Shown here in pieces: positions 42,021 to 51,000 of a stretch of DNA of 54,166 bases. Origin of the DNA: JBPOHE01 sp052035915. GTDB lineage: Bacteria; Pseudomonadota; Gammaproteobacteria; Chromatiales; Chromatiaceae. The DNA lies in NCBI GenBank assembly GCA_052035915.1, contig JBPOHE010000077.1, forward strand, positions 1-54,166, read 5' to 3'. Each line of letters begins with the position of its first letter. Positions within the stretch are counted from its first letter, which is position 1. A program made the position numbers and the translations under genes. A model generated the notes under the pieces. That model saw only the letters and a list, made by a program, of their open reading frames with translations. It did no database searches and was not told the origin of the DNA.

Positions 42021-42836
42021 GTGCCTGAGCTTCCTGAAGTCGAAACCACCCGTCGCGCCGTCGCGGACCTGGTCGGCGGCAAGCGTCTCATCGGGGCACT
42101 CATCCGGGATGGGCGACTACGCTGGCCGGTCAGCCCGGAACTGCCCCGGCTCGTCGCTGGTTGTTCGATCCGGGAGGTCGAACGGCGCGGAAAATATCTT
42201 TTACTCAAGCTTGATCGCGGCACCCTACTCATCCACCTGGGCATGTCCGGGAGCCTGCGTCTGGTCGACGCCGATAGCCCCGCCGGGCCCCATGACCACC
42301 TCGATCTCCTGGTCGAAGGCGGTGGCTGCCTGCGTCTACGTGACCCAAGGCGTTTCGGCGCCCTGTTGTGGATCCAAGCCAATCCCCTCGATCACCCGCT
42401 GCTCGCCAAACTGGGTCCCGAACCCCTGGAAGACGGCTTCGATGGGGACTGGCTCTATCGGGTCTCGCGGGGAAAGCGTCGTGCGATCAAGAACTTCATC
42501 ATGGACGCCCAGGTGTTGGTGGGGGTGGGGAACATCTATGCCAGCGAAGCGCTGTTCCAGGCCGGTATCCGCCCCCAGCGAATGGCTTCCCGCCTCTCCC
42601 GGAACGCCTGCGGGCGGTTGACCGAGGCCATCCGGGAGGTGCTCAGGGCAGCCATCGCCCAAGGCGGCACCACCTTGAGGGACTTTCAGCATAGCGAGGG
42701 ACGCCCCGGCTATTTCGCCCAGCAACTGGCGGTCTATGGTCGCACTGGTGAACCCTGCCGAACCTGTCAGACCCCCATCGAAGCGGTACGCATCGGCCAG
42801 CGCTCGAGCTTCTACTGCCCCCGTTGCCAGAAATGA
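42021..42836 (+). CDS. mutM: Formamidopyrimidine-DNA glycosylase (Fpg/MutM)
   Basis: Excises oxidised purines (8-oxoG, FapyG) and cuts the abasic site. The start is a GTG at 42021: processing then exposes Pro2, the catalytic nucleophile, followed by the conserved PELPEVETTRR. ERRGKYLLLKLDRG contains the key lysine. The helix-two-turn-helix segment has QVLVGVGNIYASEALFQAGI, and the zinc finger is CRTCQTPIEAVRIGQRSSFYCPRC. All active-site features are present at a normal 271 residues. It is convergent with yfhL across a G/C palindrome. Confidence 0.95.
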   Translation: MPELPEVETTRRAVADLVGGKRLIGALIRDGRLRWPVSPELPRLVAGCSIREVERRGKYLLLKLDRGTLLIHLGMSGSLRLVDADSPAGPHDHLDLLVEGGGCLRLRDPRRFGALLWIQANPLDHPLLAKLGPEPLEDGFDGDWLYRVSRGKRRAIKNFIMDAQVLVGVGNIYASEALFQAGIRPQRMASRLSRNACGRLTEAIREVLRAAIAQGGTTLRDFQHSEGRPGYFAQQLAVYGRTGEPCRTCQTPIEAVRIGQRSSFYCPRCQK

Positions 42837-42857
42837 AGCTGGGCCATGAAACGCCAA

Positions 42858-42873
42858 GGCCCCGATCGGGGCC
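42858..42873. terminator. bidirectional hairpin between mutM and yfhL
   Basis: GGCCCCGATCGGGGCC is a perfect 16-bp palindrome between convergent mutM and yfhL. The absence of a long T-run makes strict Rho-independence uncertain. Confidence 0.4.
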
Positions 42874-42902
42874 TCGTGCGAAAACCGGCTAGATCGAGGC
42901 CG

Positions 42903-43154
42903 CTATTTCTGGCTGGTGATGCGCTGGTACTTCTCGTAGAGATCGTCCTTGCTTTCTTCGTGGTTGGGATCCGAGATGATGCAGTCCACCGGGCAGACCT
43001 CTACGCATTGGGAGGTGTCGTAGTGTCCCACGCATTCGGTACAGAGGGCGGGATCGATGACATAGATCTCATCCCCTTGGGAAATGGCTCCGTTCGGGCA
43101 TTCGGGCTCACATACGTCACAGTTGATACATTCGTCGGTGATTATCAGGGACAT
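42903..43154 (-). CDS. yfhL: YfhL family 4Fe-4S dicluster ferredoxin
   Basis: 83 residues with two 4Fe-4S sites: CINCDVCEPECPNGA, then CTECVGHYDTSQCVEVCPVDC, the latter with the spaced cysteine insertion typical of the YfhL subtype. A charged C-terminal helix (EESKDDLYEKYQRI) follows. It transfers electrons at low potential in the cytoplasm. It is last in the M16-M16-rsmD-coaD-yfhL order, a widespread arrangement in proteobacteria, with about 110 bp to coaD. Confidence 0.93.
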   Translation of the reverse strand: MSLIITDECINCDVCEPECPNGAISQGDEIYVIDPALCTECVGHYDTSQCVEVCPVDCIISDPNHEESKDDLYEKYQRITSQK

Positions 43155-43266
43155 TCCAAAGACTCCTCAAATAAGCCATGCGACTCGGCGCAGGAAAAGC
43201 CGGGAACCGCTTCCAGCCTCGTCGCGCGGCTTACTGGTGTAACAGTTCGACGGTGGAAAAACAAGT

Positions 43267-43788
43267 TTACAAAGCTGGGGTTGGGGCCAGCTTCATCGCG
43301 CTCCCGACCCCCTCCCGCTGCCATTGGACCAGCGCGGCCTGTACCAGAGGATGCACGAAGGGAGAGATATCCCCTCCCAAGGCCGCGATCTCCCGCACCA
43401 AGCTGGAGGAGATATAAGAAAACTGCTCGGCGGGGGTGAGAAAGATAGTCTCCACCTCCGGGGCCAGGCGACGGTTCATGCCCGCCAGTTGAAACTCGTA
43501 ATCGAAGTCGGACACGGCCCGCAGCCCGCGCAGGATGACGCTCGCCCCCTGGGAGCGGACGAACTCGACCAGCAGCATGCGGAAAGGGATGACATCGAGA
43601 TTCGGGATATCCGCCAAGACTTCCTTCGCCAACCGCACCCGGGTCGCCAGATCAAAGGCCGGGCGTTTGCCGGGATTTTCCGCTATCGCCAGGATCAGCC
43701 GCTCGAACAATCGCGAGGCCCGGACCACCAGATCCATGTGGCCATTGGTGATTGGATCGAAAGTCCCCGGGTAAACCGCTATCGCCAT
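43267..43788 (-). CDS. coaD: Pantetheine-phosphate adenylyltransferase
   Basis: Transfers an adenylyl group from ATP to 4'-phosphopantetheine in coenzyme A synthesis. 173 residues with the nucleotidyltransferase HxGH-type site YPGTFDPITNGHMDLVVRAS, GLRAVSDFDYEFQLAGMNR and SSSLVREIAALGGDISPFVHP. Motifs and length are normal. It lies 34 bp downstream of rsmD. Confidence 0.96.
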   Translation of the reverse strand: MAIAVYPGTFDPITNGHMDLVVRASRLFERLILAIAENPGKRPAFDLATRVRLAKEVLADIPNLDVIPFRMLLVEFVRSQGASVILRGLRAVSDFDYEFQLAGMNRRLAPEVETIFLTPAEQFSYISSSLVREIAALGGDISPFVHPLVQAALVQWQREGVGSAMKLAPTPAL

Positions 43789-43822
43789 ATATTGGACGCC
43801 TCATCATGATAGATGGCCGTCA

Positions 43823-44428
43823 TTATAGGGGTTCGGCTCCGGCTTCCGCATCCTGTTGCCCGCTGGAGTAACGCCAAAGCCCATAGTCGACCCCGCCGGC
43901 ACGCTGTTCCTTGAAGGGTATCAAGGCCTCCGGCAGGGGTGGGGCGGGTTGGTGGGCATCCCGTTCCAGATAGACCAGACCACCGGGAACCAGCCATCCC
44001 CCAGCCAGGAGCCAGGGGATCACCCGGGGGATCAGGTCGGACGTAAAAGGCGGATCGAGAAACACCAGATCGAAGCCTTGGGGACAGGGGTGTTGCAACC
44101 AAGCCGCGGCCTCGGCCTGGACCACCCGCAAGTTGTCGAGGCCGAACCGCAGTGCCGTATCACGCAACCGGCGCGCCACCGCCGCCGATCGATCCAGGGC
44201 CACCGCCTCCGCGGCCCCGCGTGACAAGGCCTCGATGGCGAGCGCCCCGCTGCCGGCGAAGAGATCCAGACAACGGGCCCCGGCGATCATGGGTTGCAGC
44301 CAATTGAACAGGGTTTCACGCACCCGGTCCGGGGTAGGCCGTAGATCGTCCGCCAGCGGGAATTCGAGGCGTCGTCCGCGGAGTGTGCCGCCGACGATGC
44401 GGACCCGATTCCTCTCCGCGGTAGCCAC
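43823..44428 (-). CDS. rsmD: 16S rRNA (guanine966-N2)-methyltransferase
   Basis: A 201-residue SAM-dependent methyltransferase. VRIVGGTLRGRRLEFPLADDLRPTPDRVRETLFNWL precedes the SAM-binding LDLFAGSGALAIEALSRGA and the catalytic LVFLDPPFTSDLIPRV (DPPF motif IV). RsmD methylates G966 of 16S rRNA. The start is a GTG six bases after the stop of the second M16 gene, so the reading is tightly coupled to it. Confidence 0.95.
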   Translation of the reverse strand: MATAERNRVRIVGGTLRGRRLEFPLADDLRPTPDRVRETLFNWLQPMIAGARCLDLFAGSGALAIEALSRGAAEAVALDRSAAVARRLRDTALRFGLDNLRVVQAEAAAWLQHPCPQGFDLVFLDPPFTSDLIPRVIPWLLAGGWLVPGGLVYLERDAHQPAPPLPEALIPFKEQRAGGVDYGLWRYSSGQQDAEAGAEPL

Positions 44429-44434
44429 GAGGTC

Positions 44435-45778
44435 TCAAGGACTCCGGGTCTTGGGCTCGCCGCCCACCACCACGGTCACCATCTGTTCGGGATTGAGGCG
44501 ACGCCGGAGAGCGTCCCGGATCTGCTCCGCCGTCACCGCCTCGATCTTGGCATTGAAGGTATCCAGATAATCCAATGGCATGTTGTAGAACCCGATCACC
44601 GCCAGATATTCCAGGATCTTGCTGTTGTTGGAGATGCGCAGGGGAAAACCGCCGGTGATGTTCTTTTTCGCCGCCGTCAGTTCCTCGGCGGTAGGCCCTT
44701 CGCGGATGAAGCGTTTCAGGGTGGCGTTCATCAGCCCCAGGGCCTCGTCGACGCTGGCATTCTTGGTCTGTGCCCCCATGAGGAAAGGACCGGCCTGGAG
44801 CATGGGCAAGAAGTAGCTGTAGACGCTGTAGGAGAGGCCCCGTTTCTCGCGGACCTCATCCACCAGGATGGAGACCAGGCCGCTGCCACCGAGGATGTGG
44901 TTGCCGACATAGAGGGAAAAGAAATCCGGGTCATTGCGTTTGATCCCGGGTTGGCCAATGAAGATATGGGACTGGGTCGAGGGGAAGATGAGCTTCTTCT
45001 CCAAGGCCCCGGCCAGGGACTTCACCTCCGGTAAAGGGGCGGCTCGTTGGCCTTTGGGGAGGCCGGAGGTGATCTGCTCGGCCAGTTGCTCGGCCTGGGG
45101 GCGGGTCAAGGCGCCGACGATGGCGACCAGGGCATTGGGGGCGACATAGTATTTCCGGTAAAAAGCCTCCACCTCGGCCCGGGTGATGGCCTTCAGGGAC
45201 TCCTGGGTGCCGCCGCTGTCCTGGGCATAGGGGTGATCGGCATAGAGGTTGCGATAGAACGCCTTCTGTGCCACCGAACCCGGGGATTGTTCATCGGTCC
45301 GCAGATTGACCTGCATGGCCTGACGCTGACGCTCCAGGTCCTTGGGCGGGAAGTCGGGTTTGGCGAGGATGAGACTATAGGTCTCCAGAGCCGCCGTCAG
45401 GACCTTGGCCTCGGACAGGGTGCGCAGGGACAACCAGGCGTAATCCCGCTCCGCCCCGCTGCCGAGATCGGCGCCGATCCGATCCATGCGCTCGGCGATC
45501 TCATCCGCGCTCAGCCCGCCAGCCCCTTCGGTGAGCACCGAGTTGGTCAGTACCGCCAGCCCGGGTCGTTCGCCATCCCGGGCACTACCGGCATCGAACA
45601 CCAGGCGCACATCGACCATGGGTAGTTCGGGCGAGGCCACGAACATCACCCGACTCCCGGCGGCGGTGTTCCAGGTCTCGATCCTGGGCGTCGCCTCGAC
45701 GCTGCCAAGCCAACCACCCAACAGCCAGAGGGCGAGGAACCAGGACAGCCACCTCGGCCTGTCAGCGAATATGACCAT
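44435..45778 (-). CDS. M16 family peptidase-like subunit, catalytically inactive
   Basis: 447 residues with the M16 (pitrilysin) fold and a signal-type N-terminus (WLSWFLALWLLGGWLGSVEA). The zinc motif HxxEH is absent: the equivalent region reads LTNSVLTEGAGGLSADEIAERM. The C-terminal domains are present (FPSTQSHIFIGQPGIKR, EVREKRGLSYSVYSYF, LDTFNAKIEAVTAEQIRDALRR). It therefore serves as the regulatory partner of the zinc-binding M16 upstream, forming a periplasmic heterodimer. The gene overlaps that partner by 17 bp. Confidence 0.87.
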   Translation of the reverse strand: MVIFADRPRWLSWFLALWLLGGWLGSVEATPRIETWNTAAGSRVMFVASPELPMVDVRLVFDAGSARDGERPGLAVLTNSVLTEGAGGLSADEIAERMDRIGADLGSGAERDYAWLSLRTLSEAKVLTAALETYSLILAKPDFPPKDLERQRQAMQVNLRTDEQSPGSVAQKAFYRNLYADHPYAQDSGGTQESLKAITRAEVEAFYRKYYVAPNALVAIVGALTRPQAEQLAEQITSGLPKGQRAAPLPEVKSLAGALEKKLIFPSTQSHIFIGQPGIKRNDPDFFSLYVGNHILGGSGLVSILVDEVREKRGLSYSVYSYFLPMLQAGPFLMGAQTKNASVDEALGLMNATLKRFIREGPTAEELTAAKKNITGGFPLRISNNSKILEYLAVIGFYNMPLDYLDTFNAKIEAVTAEQIRDALRRRLNPEQMVTVVVGGEPKTRSP

Positions 45779-47138
45779 GATCCATCTCCAAGGCGGTTCG
45801 CATCATCTTTTCACCGGATTCGATCGGCAACGGATCCAGCACCGCTACCGTCATATTGTCTTCGTTGAGGTATTTGCGGGCCACCGCCAGCACCTGTTCC
45901 GGAGTGACCCGTTCCAAGGCCGCGACATGGCGATCGACATAGGTCCAGTCGAGGCCGATGGTCTCCAGCAGACCGATCTGCATCGCCTGATAGTGTACCG
46001 AATCCTGTTCATACACCCGCGCCGCCTTGGTCTGGGCACGCACCCGCTCCAGCTCTTCCTGGCTCACCGGCTCGGTCTTGAGTTTCTCGATCTGGCGCAG
46101 CATGGCCACCTCCAATTCGGGGAGGCTGCGGCCCGGGGCCGGGATAGCATCCAGGGTGAACATCCCCGGCAGCCTGGTGTAGGCGCTGTAATCGGCGTCG
46201 ATGGCCGTGGCGATGCGCTCCCCGCGCACCAGATCGCGACTCAGGCGGGCACTGTCGCCGCCGCTGAGCACGGCGAGCAGCATCTCCAAGGCATAGGGCT
46301 CCCCATCATCCGCCCCCTTGCGCAGGTTGGGGGCCTTGAAACCGAGCATGATATAGGGCTCCTTCGCCGGGGCGCGGACGCGGATCCGATTCGGCCCCAA
46401 CTGTTTCGGCTCGCCCGGGGGTTTGATCGGGAGCGTCGCCTGAGGCTCGAAGGCGCCGAAATACTGCTTGGCCAGCTCGAACACCGCCTTGGGCTCCACA
46501 TCGCCGGCCACCACCAGGGTGGCATTGTTGGGGGCGTACCAACGTTGGTACCACGTTCGCAATTCATCGGGCTGGAGTTCATCGAGGTCGTGCATCCAAC
46601 CGATGACCGGATTTCGGTAGGGCAAGGTGCGGTAAGCGGCGGCATTGAACTGCTCCTGGGTCAGCTCGAAAGGCTTGTCCTCGGTACGCATCCGTCGCTC
46701 CTCCTTCACTACCGCCAGCTCCTTGGCGAATTCATCATCCAGGATGATGAGGTTACGCATCCGATCCGCCTCCAGCTCCAGGGCGATGGGCAGACGATCC
46801 TTCGCCAGTTGCTGGTAATAGGCGGTGTAATCGGTGCCGGTGAAGGCGTTTTCGGTACCGCCGTTCTCGGCTATGAGGCGGGAGAACTCTCCGGGACCAT
46901 GCTTTTGCGTACCTTTGAACATCATGTGCTCGAGCACATGAGAGATCCCGGTAGTGCCCTCGGTCTCATAGCTTGAGCCCACCCGATACCATACCTGGGA
47001 CATCACCACGGGTGCCCGGTGATCCGGTTTCACCAGCACCCGTAGGCCGTTGTCCAGGCGAAATTCCTCTACCTCCGCGGCCTGGGCGCTCAAGCCGGCC
47101 AACAGCCAGAGCGCCGGCAAAAAGAAAGCCTGTTTCAT
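45762..47138 (-). CDS. M16 family zinc peptidase, active subunit
   Basis: 458 residues, exported (FFLPALWLLAGLSAQAAE). The inverted zinc motif GISHVLEHMMFKGT (HxxEH) and the downstream glutamate in LAVVKEERRM are present. R/Y-loop elements such as RRLSRDLVR-like ARLSRDLVRGERIA lie in the second half. It degrades or processes peptides in the periplasm. It precedes the inactive partner with overlapping reading frames. It is divergent from ftsY; the 205-bp gap would hold both promoters. Confidence 0.9.
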   Translation of the reverse strand: MKQAFFLPALWLLAGLSAQAAEVEEFRLDNGLRVLVKPDHRAPVVMSQVWYRVGSSYETEGTTGISHVLEHMMFKGTQKHGPGEFSRLIAENGGTENAFTGTDYTAYYQQLAKDRLPIALELEADRMRNLIILDDEFAKELAVVKEERRMRTEDKPFELTQEQFNAAAYRTLPYRNPVIGWMHDLDELQPDELRTWYQRWYAPNNATLVVAGDVEPKAVFELAKQYFGAFEPQATLPIKPPGEPKQLGPNRIRVRAPAKEPYIMLGFKAPNLRKGADDGEPYALEMLLAVLSGGDSARLSRDLVRGERIATAIDADYSAYTRLPGMFTLDAIPAPGRSLPELEVAMLRQIEKLKTEPVSQEELERVRAQTKAARVYEQDSVHYQAMQIGLLETIGLDWTYVDRHVAALERVTPEQVLAVARKYLNEDNMTVAVLDPLPIESGEKMMRTALEMDHGHIR

Positions 47139-47343
47139 GGTTATTTTCCTATTGTCCTGCTGTCAGATACCGGGGAATCCGGGCAAAAGGTTTCTTCGCG
47201 ACATTGGGAGCCTCCCGGGGCGAATCAATACCCCCACCCGGGCCGCTTCAAATCTAGCGTCTGTCCCATACCCCGTTTCCCATGGTACAAAGACCGACGT
47301 CAACGCTCATAGGTTCAACCCCCAGCAGGGAGTCACTCGATTC

Positions 47344-48330
47344 ATGTTCGGCTTCGGCAAAAAAAAGACTCTTCCCGAGGGGGCGCCCCCCGCCGCTGAA
47401 GAAGCCCCCAAGGTCGGCCTATTGCAGCGGCTCAAGTCGCGCCTGGTCCGTACCCGCACCCAGTTCACCGAGGGTCTGGCACGGCTGCTGCTGGGTCGCA
47501 AGACCATCGACGCCGATCTCCTGGATGAATTGGAAACCCTCCTGTTGACCGCGGATGTCGGCGTCGAGGCCACCAACCGCATCATCGGTGACCTCGGCCA
47601 AAGGGTCAAACGCCGGGAACTCTCGGATCCCCAGGCCCTCAACGCCATTCTGCAACAGCACCTGCTTGGTATCCTGAACGGCTGTGTCAACCGAGCCAGA
47701 TCTCCCTCCTCCGGGCGCCCCCTGGTGGTACTCATGGTCGGCATCAACGGCGCCGGCAAGACCACCACCATCGGCAAGCTGGCCAAACGTTTCCAGGCCG
47801 AGAAGCGATCGGTGATGCTGGCCGCCGGGGATACCTTCCGCGCCGCCGCCATCGAACAACTCCAGGTGTGGGGGGAGCGCAACGCCATCCCGGTGATCGC
47901 CCAGCACTCCGGAGCCGACGCCGCTTCGGTCATCTATGATGCCTTGCAGGCGGCGGAGGCCAGACAGATCGACGTACTCATCGCCGATACCGCCGGGCGT
48001 CTGCATACCAAGATCAACCTCATGGAAGAACTCAGCAAGATCTCCCGGGTGATGAAAAAGCTCGACCCCGAGGCCCCCCATGAGGTCCTGCTGGTGGTGG
48101 ACGCCACCACGGGACAAAACGCCGTCAATCAGGCGCTGCAGTTCCATCATACGGTCGGCCTGACCGGCATCGTACTGACCAAACTGGATGGCACCGCCAA
48201 GGGCGGCATAGTCTTCGCCATCGCTGAACGGCTCAAGGTGCCCATCCGTTACATCGGTGTCGGCGAAGGGATCGACGACCTGCGCCCCTTCGTCCCGGAA
48301 GACTTTGTTTCCGCCCTGTTCGAGCCGTGA
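47344..48330 (+). CDS. ftsY: Signal recognition particle receptor FtsY
   Basis: GTPase that docks SRP-ribosome complexes at the inner membrane. 328 residues: a short charged A-domain, the N-domain helices (FTEGLARLLLGRKTIDADLLDELETLLLTADVGVEAT), then the G-domain with GINGAGKTTTIGKLAKRF, AAGDTFRAAAIEQL, IADTAGRLHTK and TKLDGTAKGG. The ATG at 47344 begins MFGFGKKK, a typical FtsY start. The open frame extends upstream, but that part is not family-like. Its stop overlaps the ftsE start. Confidence 0.95.
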   Translation: MFGFGKKKTLPEGAPPAAEEAPKVGLLQRLKSRLVRTRTQFTEGLARLLLGRKTIDADLLDELETLLLTADVGVEATNRIIGDLGQRVKRRELSDPQALNAILQQHLLGILNGCVNRARSPSSGRPLVVLMVGINGAGKTTTIGKLAKRFQAEKRSVMLAAGDTFRAAAIEQLQVWGERNAIPVIAQHSGADAASVIYDALQAAEARQIDVLIADTAGRLHTKINLMEELSKISRVMKKLDPEAPHEVLLVVDATTGQNAVNQALQFHHTVGLTGIVLTKLDGTAKGGIVFAIAERLKVPIRYIGVGEGIDDLRPFVPEDFVSALFEP

Positions 48331-48998
48331 TCGTCTTCGAGCGCGTCAGCAAGCACTATCCCGGAAGTCAGGGGGGGCTAACCGATGTCAGCTTCCACCT
48401 CGCCCAGGGCGAGATGGCCTTCCTGACCGGCCATTCCGGCGCCGGCAAGAGCACCCTGCTGCGACTGATCGCCCTACTCGAACGCTGCACCTCGGGCCAG
48501 GTACGGGTGAACGGGCGCAATCTCGCCCGTCTCTCCAAGCGCTCCATCCCCTACCATCGCCGCGAGATCGGCATCATCTTCCAGGACCATCGCCTGCTGC
48601 TCGATCGCACCCTGTTCGACAATGTCGCCCTGCCTTTGGTGGTCGCTGGTATCGGTCACCGGGAAATCGGTCGGCGGGTGCGCGCCGCCCTCGACAAGGT
48701 CGGCTTGCTGCACAAGGAAACCGCCTATCCCATCACCCTCTCCGGCGGCGAACAGCAGCGGGTCGGTATCGCCCGCGCCGTCGTCAGCCGCCCGCCGATC
48801 CTCCTCGCCGATGAGCCCACGGGCAATCTGGATCCCGAACTCGCCTGGGAGATCATGCAATTGTTCGAACGACTCAATCAGGTCGGGGTGACCGTCTTGA
48901 TCGCCACCCACGACATCTATCTCCTACAGCGGATGCGCCATCGTATCCTCAGTCTCGCCCATGGCCGTCTGACCCAGGATACCGGAGCCGTGGCCTGA
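48327..48998 (+). CDS. ftsE: Cell division ATP-binding protein FtsE
   Basis: 223 residues, an ABC ATPase with Walker A GHSGAGKST, the Q-loop FQDHRLLLDRTLFDNVA, signature LSGGEQQRVGIARA, and Walker B ILLADEPTGNLDP. With FtsX it controls periplasmic amidases during septal wall splitting. The GTG start overlaps the ftsY stop (GTGA), and its stop overlaps ftsX (TGATG), so the three genes are co-translated. Confidence 0.95.
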   Translation: MIVFERVSKHYPGSQGGLTDVSFHLAQGEMAFLTGHSGAGKSTLLRLIALLERCTSGQVRVNGRNLARLSKRSIPYHRREIGIIFQDHRLLLDRTLFDNVALPLVVAGIGHREIGRRVRAALDKVGLLHKETAYPITLSGGEQQRVGIARAVVSRPPILLADEPTGNLDPELAWEIMQLFERLNQVGVTVLIATHDIYLLQRMRHRILSLAHGRLTQDTGAVA

Positions 48999-49966
48999 TG
49001 ACGTCCCCATCTGCGTCAAAGACCGTTACCGCCCGCCCTCCCCTGTTCCGGCTACGCGCCTGGTTTTCGCGCCATGCCCAGGTGGCGGTTACCACCCTGG
49101 GACAACTGGCCCGTAACCCGATCGCCAGTCTGATGACCATCTGCGTCATCGGCATCGCCCTCGCCCTCCCGTCCGGGTTGTTTGCCGTGATCGGCAATCT
49201 GCAGCAATTGGCGGTGAACTGGGCCGGTTCGGCCAGCATCTCGGTCTTTCTCAAGCCGGGCCTGGACACCCCCAAGGCCAGCGCCCTGGCCCAGAGGTTG
49301 GCCAAGGTGCCAAGTATCGCCCGCGTCCAGGTGGTCACCCCGGCGGAGGCACTACAGGAATTCCGCCAACACAGCGGTTTCGGCGCCGCCCTGGATCTGC
49401 TGCCGGAAAATCCCTTGCCCGCCCTGTTGCTGGTGGAACCCGCCCCGAGCATCGCCAAGCTGCCGGCCACCGCCGATAGCCTCGCCGCCCAACTCAAGGC
49501 CCTGCCCGAGGCCGAACTGGTGCAGATCGATTTGCTCTGGGTCAAGCGGTTCCAGGCCATGATGGAGATCGCCCAACGCACCGTGGCCCTGGTCGGTGTT
49601 CTGCTCGGACTCGCCGTATTGTTGGTGATCGGTAACACCATCCGCCTGGAGATCGAGAACCGCCGGGCGGAGATCGTCATCGTCAAGCTGGTCGGTGGCA
49701 CCGATGCCTTCGTGCGCCGGCCATTCCTCTACAGTGGCCTCTGGTACGGCCTGGGTGGCGGGTTGCTGGCCTATGCCTTGGTCAGCCTCTCGCTTTGGTT
49801 GCTGGCCGGCCCGGTGCAACGCCTGGCGGGTCTCTATCAGAGCCAGTTCAACCTCGGTCAGGAGGCCATTCTCCCCGTGCTCGTCCTCGGCAGCGGCGCC
49901 CTGCTCGGCCTGCTGGGTTCCTGGCTGTCCGTGAGCCGCCACCTGGCGGCTATCGAGCCGAACTGA
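48998..49966 (+). CDS. ftsX: Cell division protein FtsX
   Basis: 322 residues. A cytoplasmic N-terminus and first membrane helix (LMTICVIGIALALPSGLFAVIGN) lead to a periplasmic domain (VNWAGSASISVFLKPGLDTPKAS). Three C-terminal helices follow (TVALVGVLLGLAVLLVIGNT, LWYGLGGGLLAYALVSLSLWLLA, ILPVLVLGSGALLGLLGSWLSVS). It relays FtsE ATP hydrolysis to wall hydrolases. Operon: ftsYEX, with rpoH about 125 bp further on. Confidence 0.94.
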   Translation: MTSPSASKTVTARPPLFRLRAWFSRHAQVAVTTLGQLARNPIASLMTICVIGIALALPSGLFAVIGNLQQLAVNWAGSASISVFLKPGLDTPKASALAQRLAKVPSIARVQVVTPAEALQEFRQHSGFGAALDLLPENPLPALLLVEPAPSIAKLPATADSLAAQLKALPEAELVQIDLLWVKRFQAMMEIAQRTVALVGVLLGLAVLLVIGNTIRLEIENRRAEIVIVKLVGGTDAFVRRPFLYSGLWYGLGGGLLAYALVSLSLWLLAGPVQRLAGLYQSQFNLGQEAILPVLVLGSGALLGLLGSWLSVSRHLAAIEPN

Positions 49967-50030
49967 CCGATTCAGCGGGAACCTTTACCGCCTTGCGGCT
50001 ATCGAACATGCAACCAAGACCGTAAGACCG

Positions 50031-50058
50031 TTGCAAATTCATACTGATCCAGTAAGAT
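50031..50058 (+). promoter_or_regulatory. candidate rpoH promoter
   Basis: TTGCAA at 50031-50036 and TAAGAT at 50053-50058 are separated by 16 bp in the gap before rpoH. They are moderate matches to sigma-70 -35 and -10 boxes and would place the start about 28 bp before the rpoH ATG. Confidence 0.35.
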
Positions 50059-50092
50059 AAGTAACAAAGTAATTTAGTAGGATATAGACGAA

Positions 50093-50941
50093 ATGAACAA
50101 CGCGCTGATTACCGCCGGGAATCTCCCCACCGGAAGCATCGAAGCCTACATTAGCGCCGCCTACCGCATCCCCATGCTGAGCCTGGAGGAAGAGCGGGCC
50201 CTGGCTGAGCGTCTACGCCGGAACAACGACCTCGAAGCCGCCAAAAAGCTGGTGATGTCGCATTTGCGTTTCGTGGTGCGAATCGCCCGCGGTTATGTGG
50301 GCTACGGCCTGCCCCTGTCGGATCTGGTACAGGAGGGGACCATCGGCTTGATGAAGGCCGTGCGCCGATTCAATCCTGATATGGGGGTACGGCTGGTGTC
50401 CTTCGCCGTGCACTGGATTCGGGCCGAGATGCACGAATTCATCCTGCGCAACTGGCGGATCGTCAAGATCGCCACCACCAAGGCCCAACGCAAGCTGTTC
50501 TTCAATCTCCGCAGCTCGAAGAAACGCCTTGGCTGGTTCACCAAGGCCGAAGTGGAGGAAGTCGCCCAGGAACTCGGCGTCAAGCCGGAAACCGTGCTGG
50601 AGATGGAGGCCAGGCTCAGCAGCCAGGATGTCGCCTTCGAGATCGATGCCGAGGACGAAGATAGTCCGGTCACGGCCCCGGCGGCTTATCTGGCGGATTT
50701 GCGGATGGAACCCTCGGCCCAACTCGAACGGGAAGACACCGAGTTGAACCGGCGCGAACGCTTATACACGGCCCTCGAAGGACTGGACGCTCGCAGTCGG
50801 ACTATCCTGGAAGCCCGTTGGCTCAGCGACGATAAGCAGACCCTGCACGAATTGGCCGAGAAATACGGTGTCTCCGCCGAACGCATCCGCCAGATCGAAA
50901 AAAACGCCATGACCAAGCTTCGGGTTCAGCTCTCCGCCTGA
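50093..50941 (+). CDS. rpoH: Heat-shock sigma factor RpoH (sigma-32)
   Basis: 282 residues. Region 2 is complete (LRFVVRIARGYVGYGLPLSDLVQEGTIGLMKAVRRFNP, SFAVHWIRAEMHEFILRNWRIVKIATTKAQRKLFFNLRSSKKRLG), including the RpoH box QRKLFFNLRS that marks sigma-32. Region 4 (ILEARWLSDDKQTLHELAEKYGVSAERIRQIEKNA) carries the -35-binding HTH. It directs heat-shock promoters. It sits after ftsX as in E. coli and is closed by a strong terminator. Confidence 0.96.
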   Translation: MNNALITAGNLPTGSIEAYISAAYRIPMLSLEEERALAERLRRNNDLEAAKKLVMSHLRFVVRIARGYVGYGLPLSDLVQEGTIGLMKAVRRFNPDMGVRLVSFAVHWIRAEMHEFILRNWRIVKIATTKAQRKLFFNLRSSKKRLGWFTKAEVEEVAQELGVKPETVLEMEARLSSQDVAFEIDAEDEDSPVTAPAAYLADLRMEPSAQLEREDTELNRRERLYTALEGLDARSRTILEARWLSDDKQTLHELAEKYGVSAERIRQIEKNAMTKLRVQLSA

Positions 50942-50966
50942 TTACCCCGTATGGAGAGCCGACCTG

Positions 50967-51000
50967 GAGGGTAGCCTCTCGGCTACCCTCTTTTGTTTTT
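50967..51000 (+). terminator. terminator after rpoH
   Basis: GAGGGTAGCC, loop TCTC, GGCTACCCTC form a perfect 10-bp stem followed by TTTTGTTTTT, a textbook Rho-independent terminator 26 bp after the rpoH stop. Confidence 0.92.
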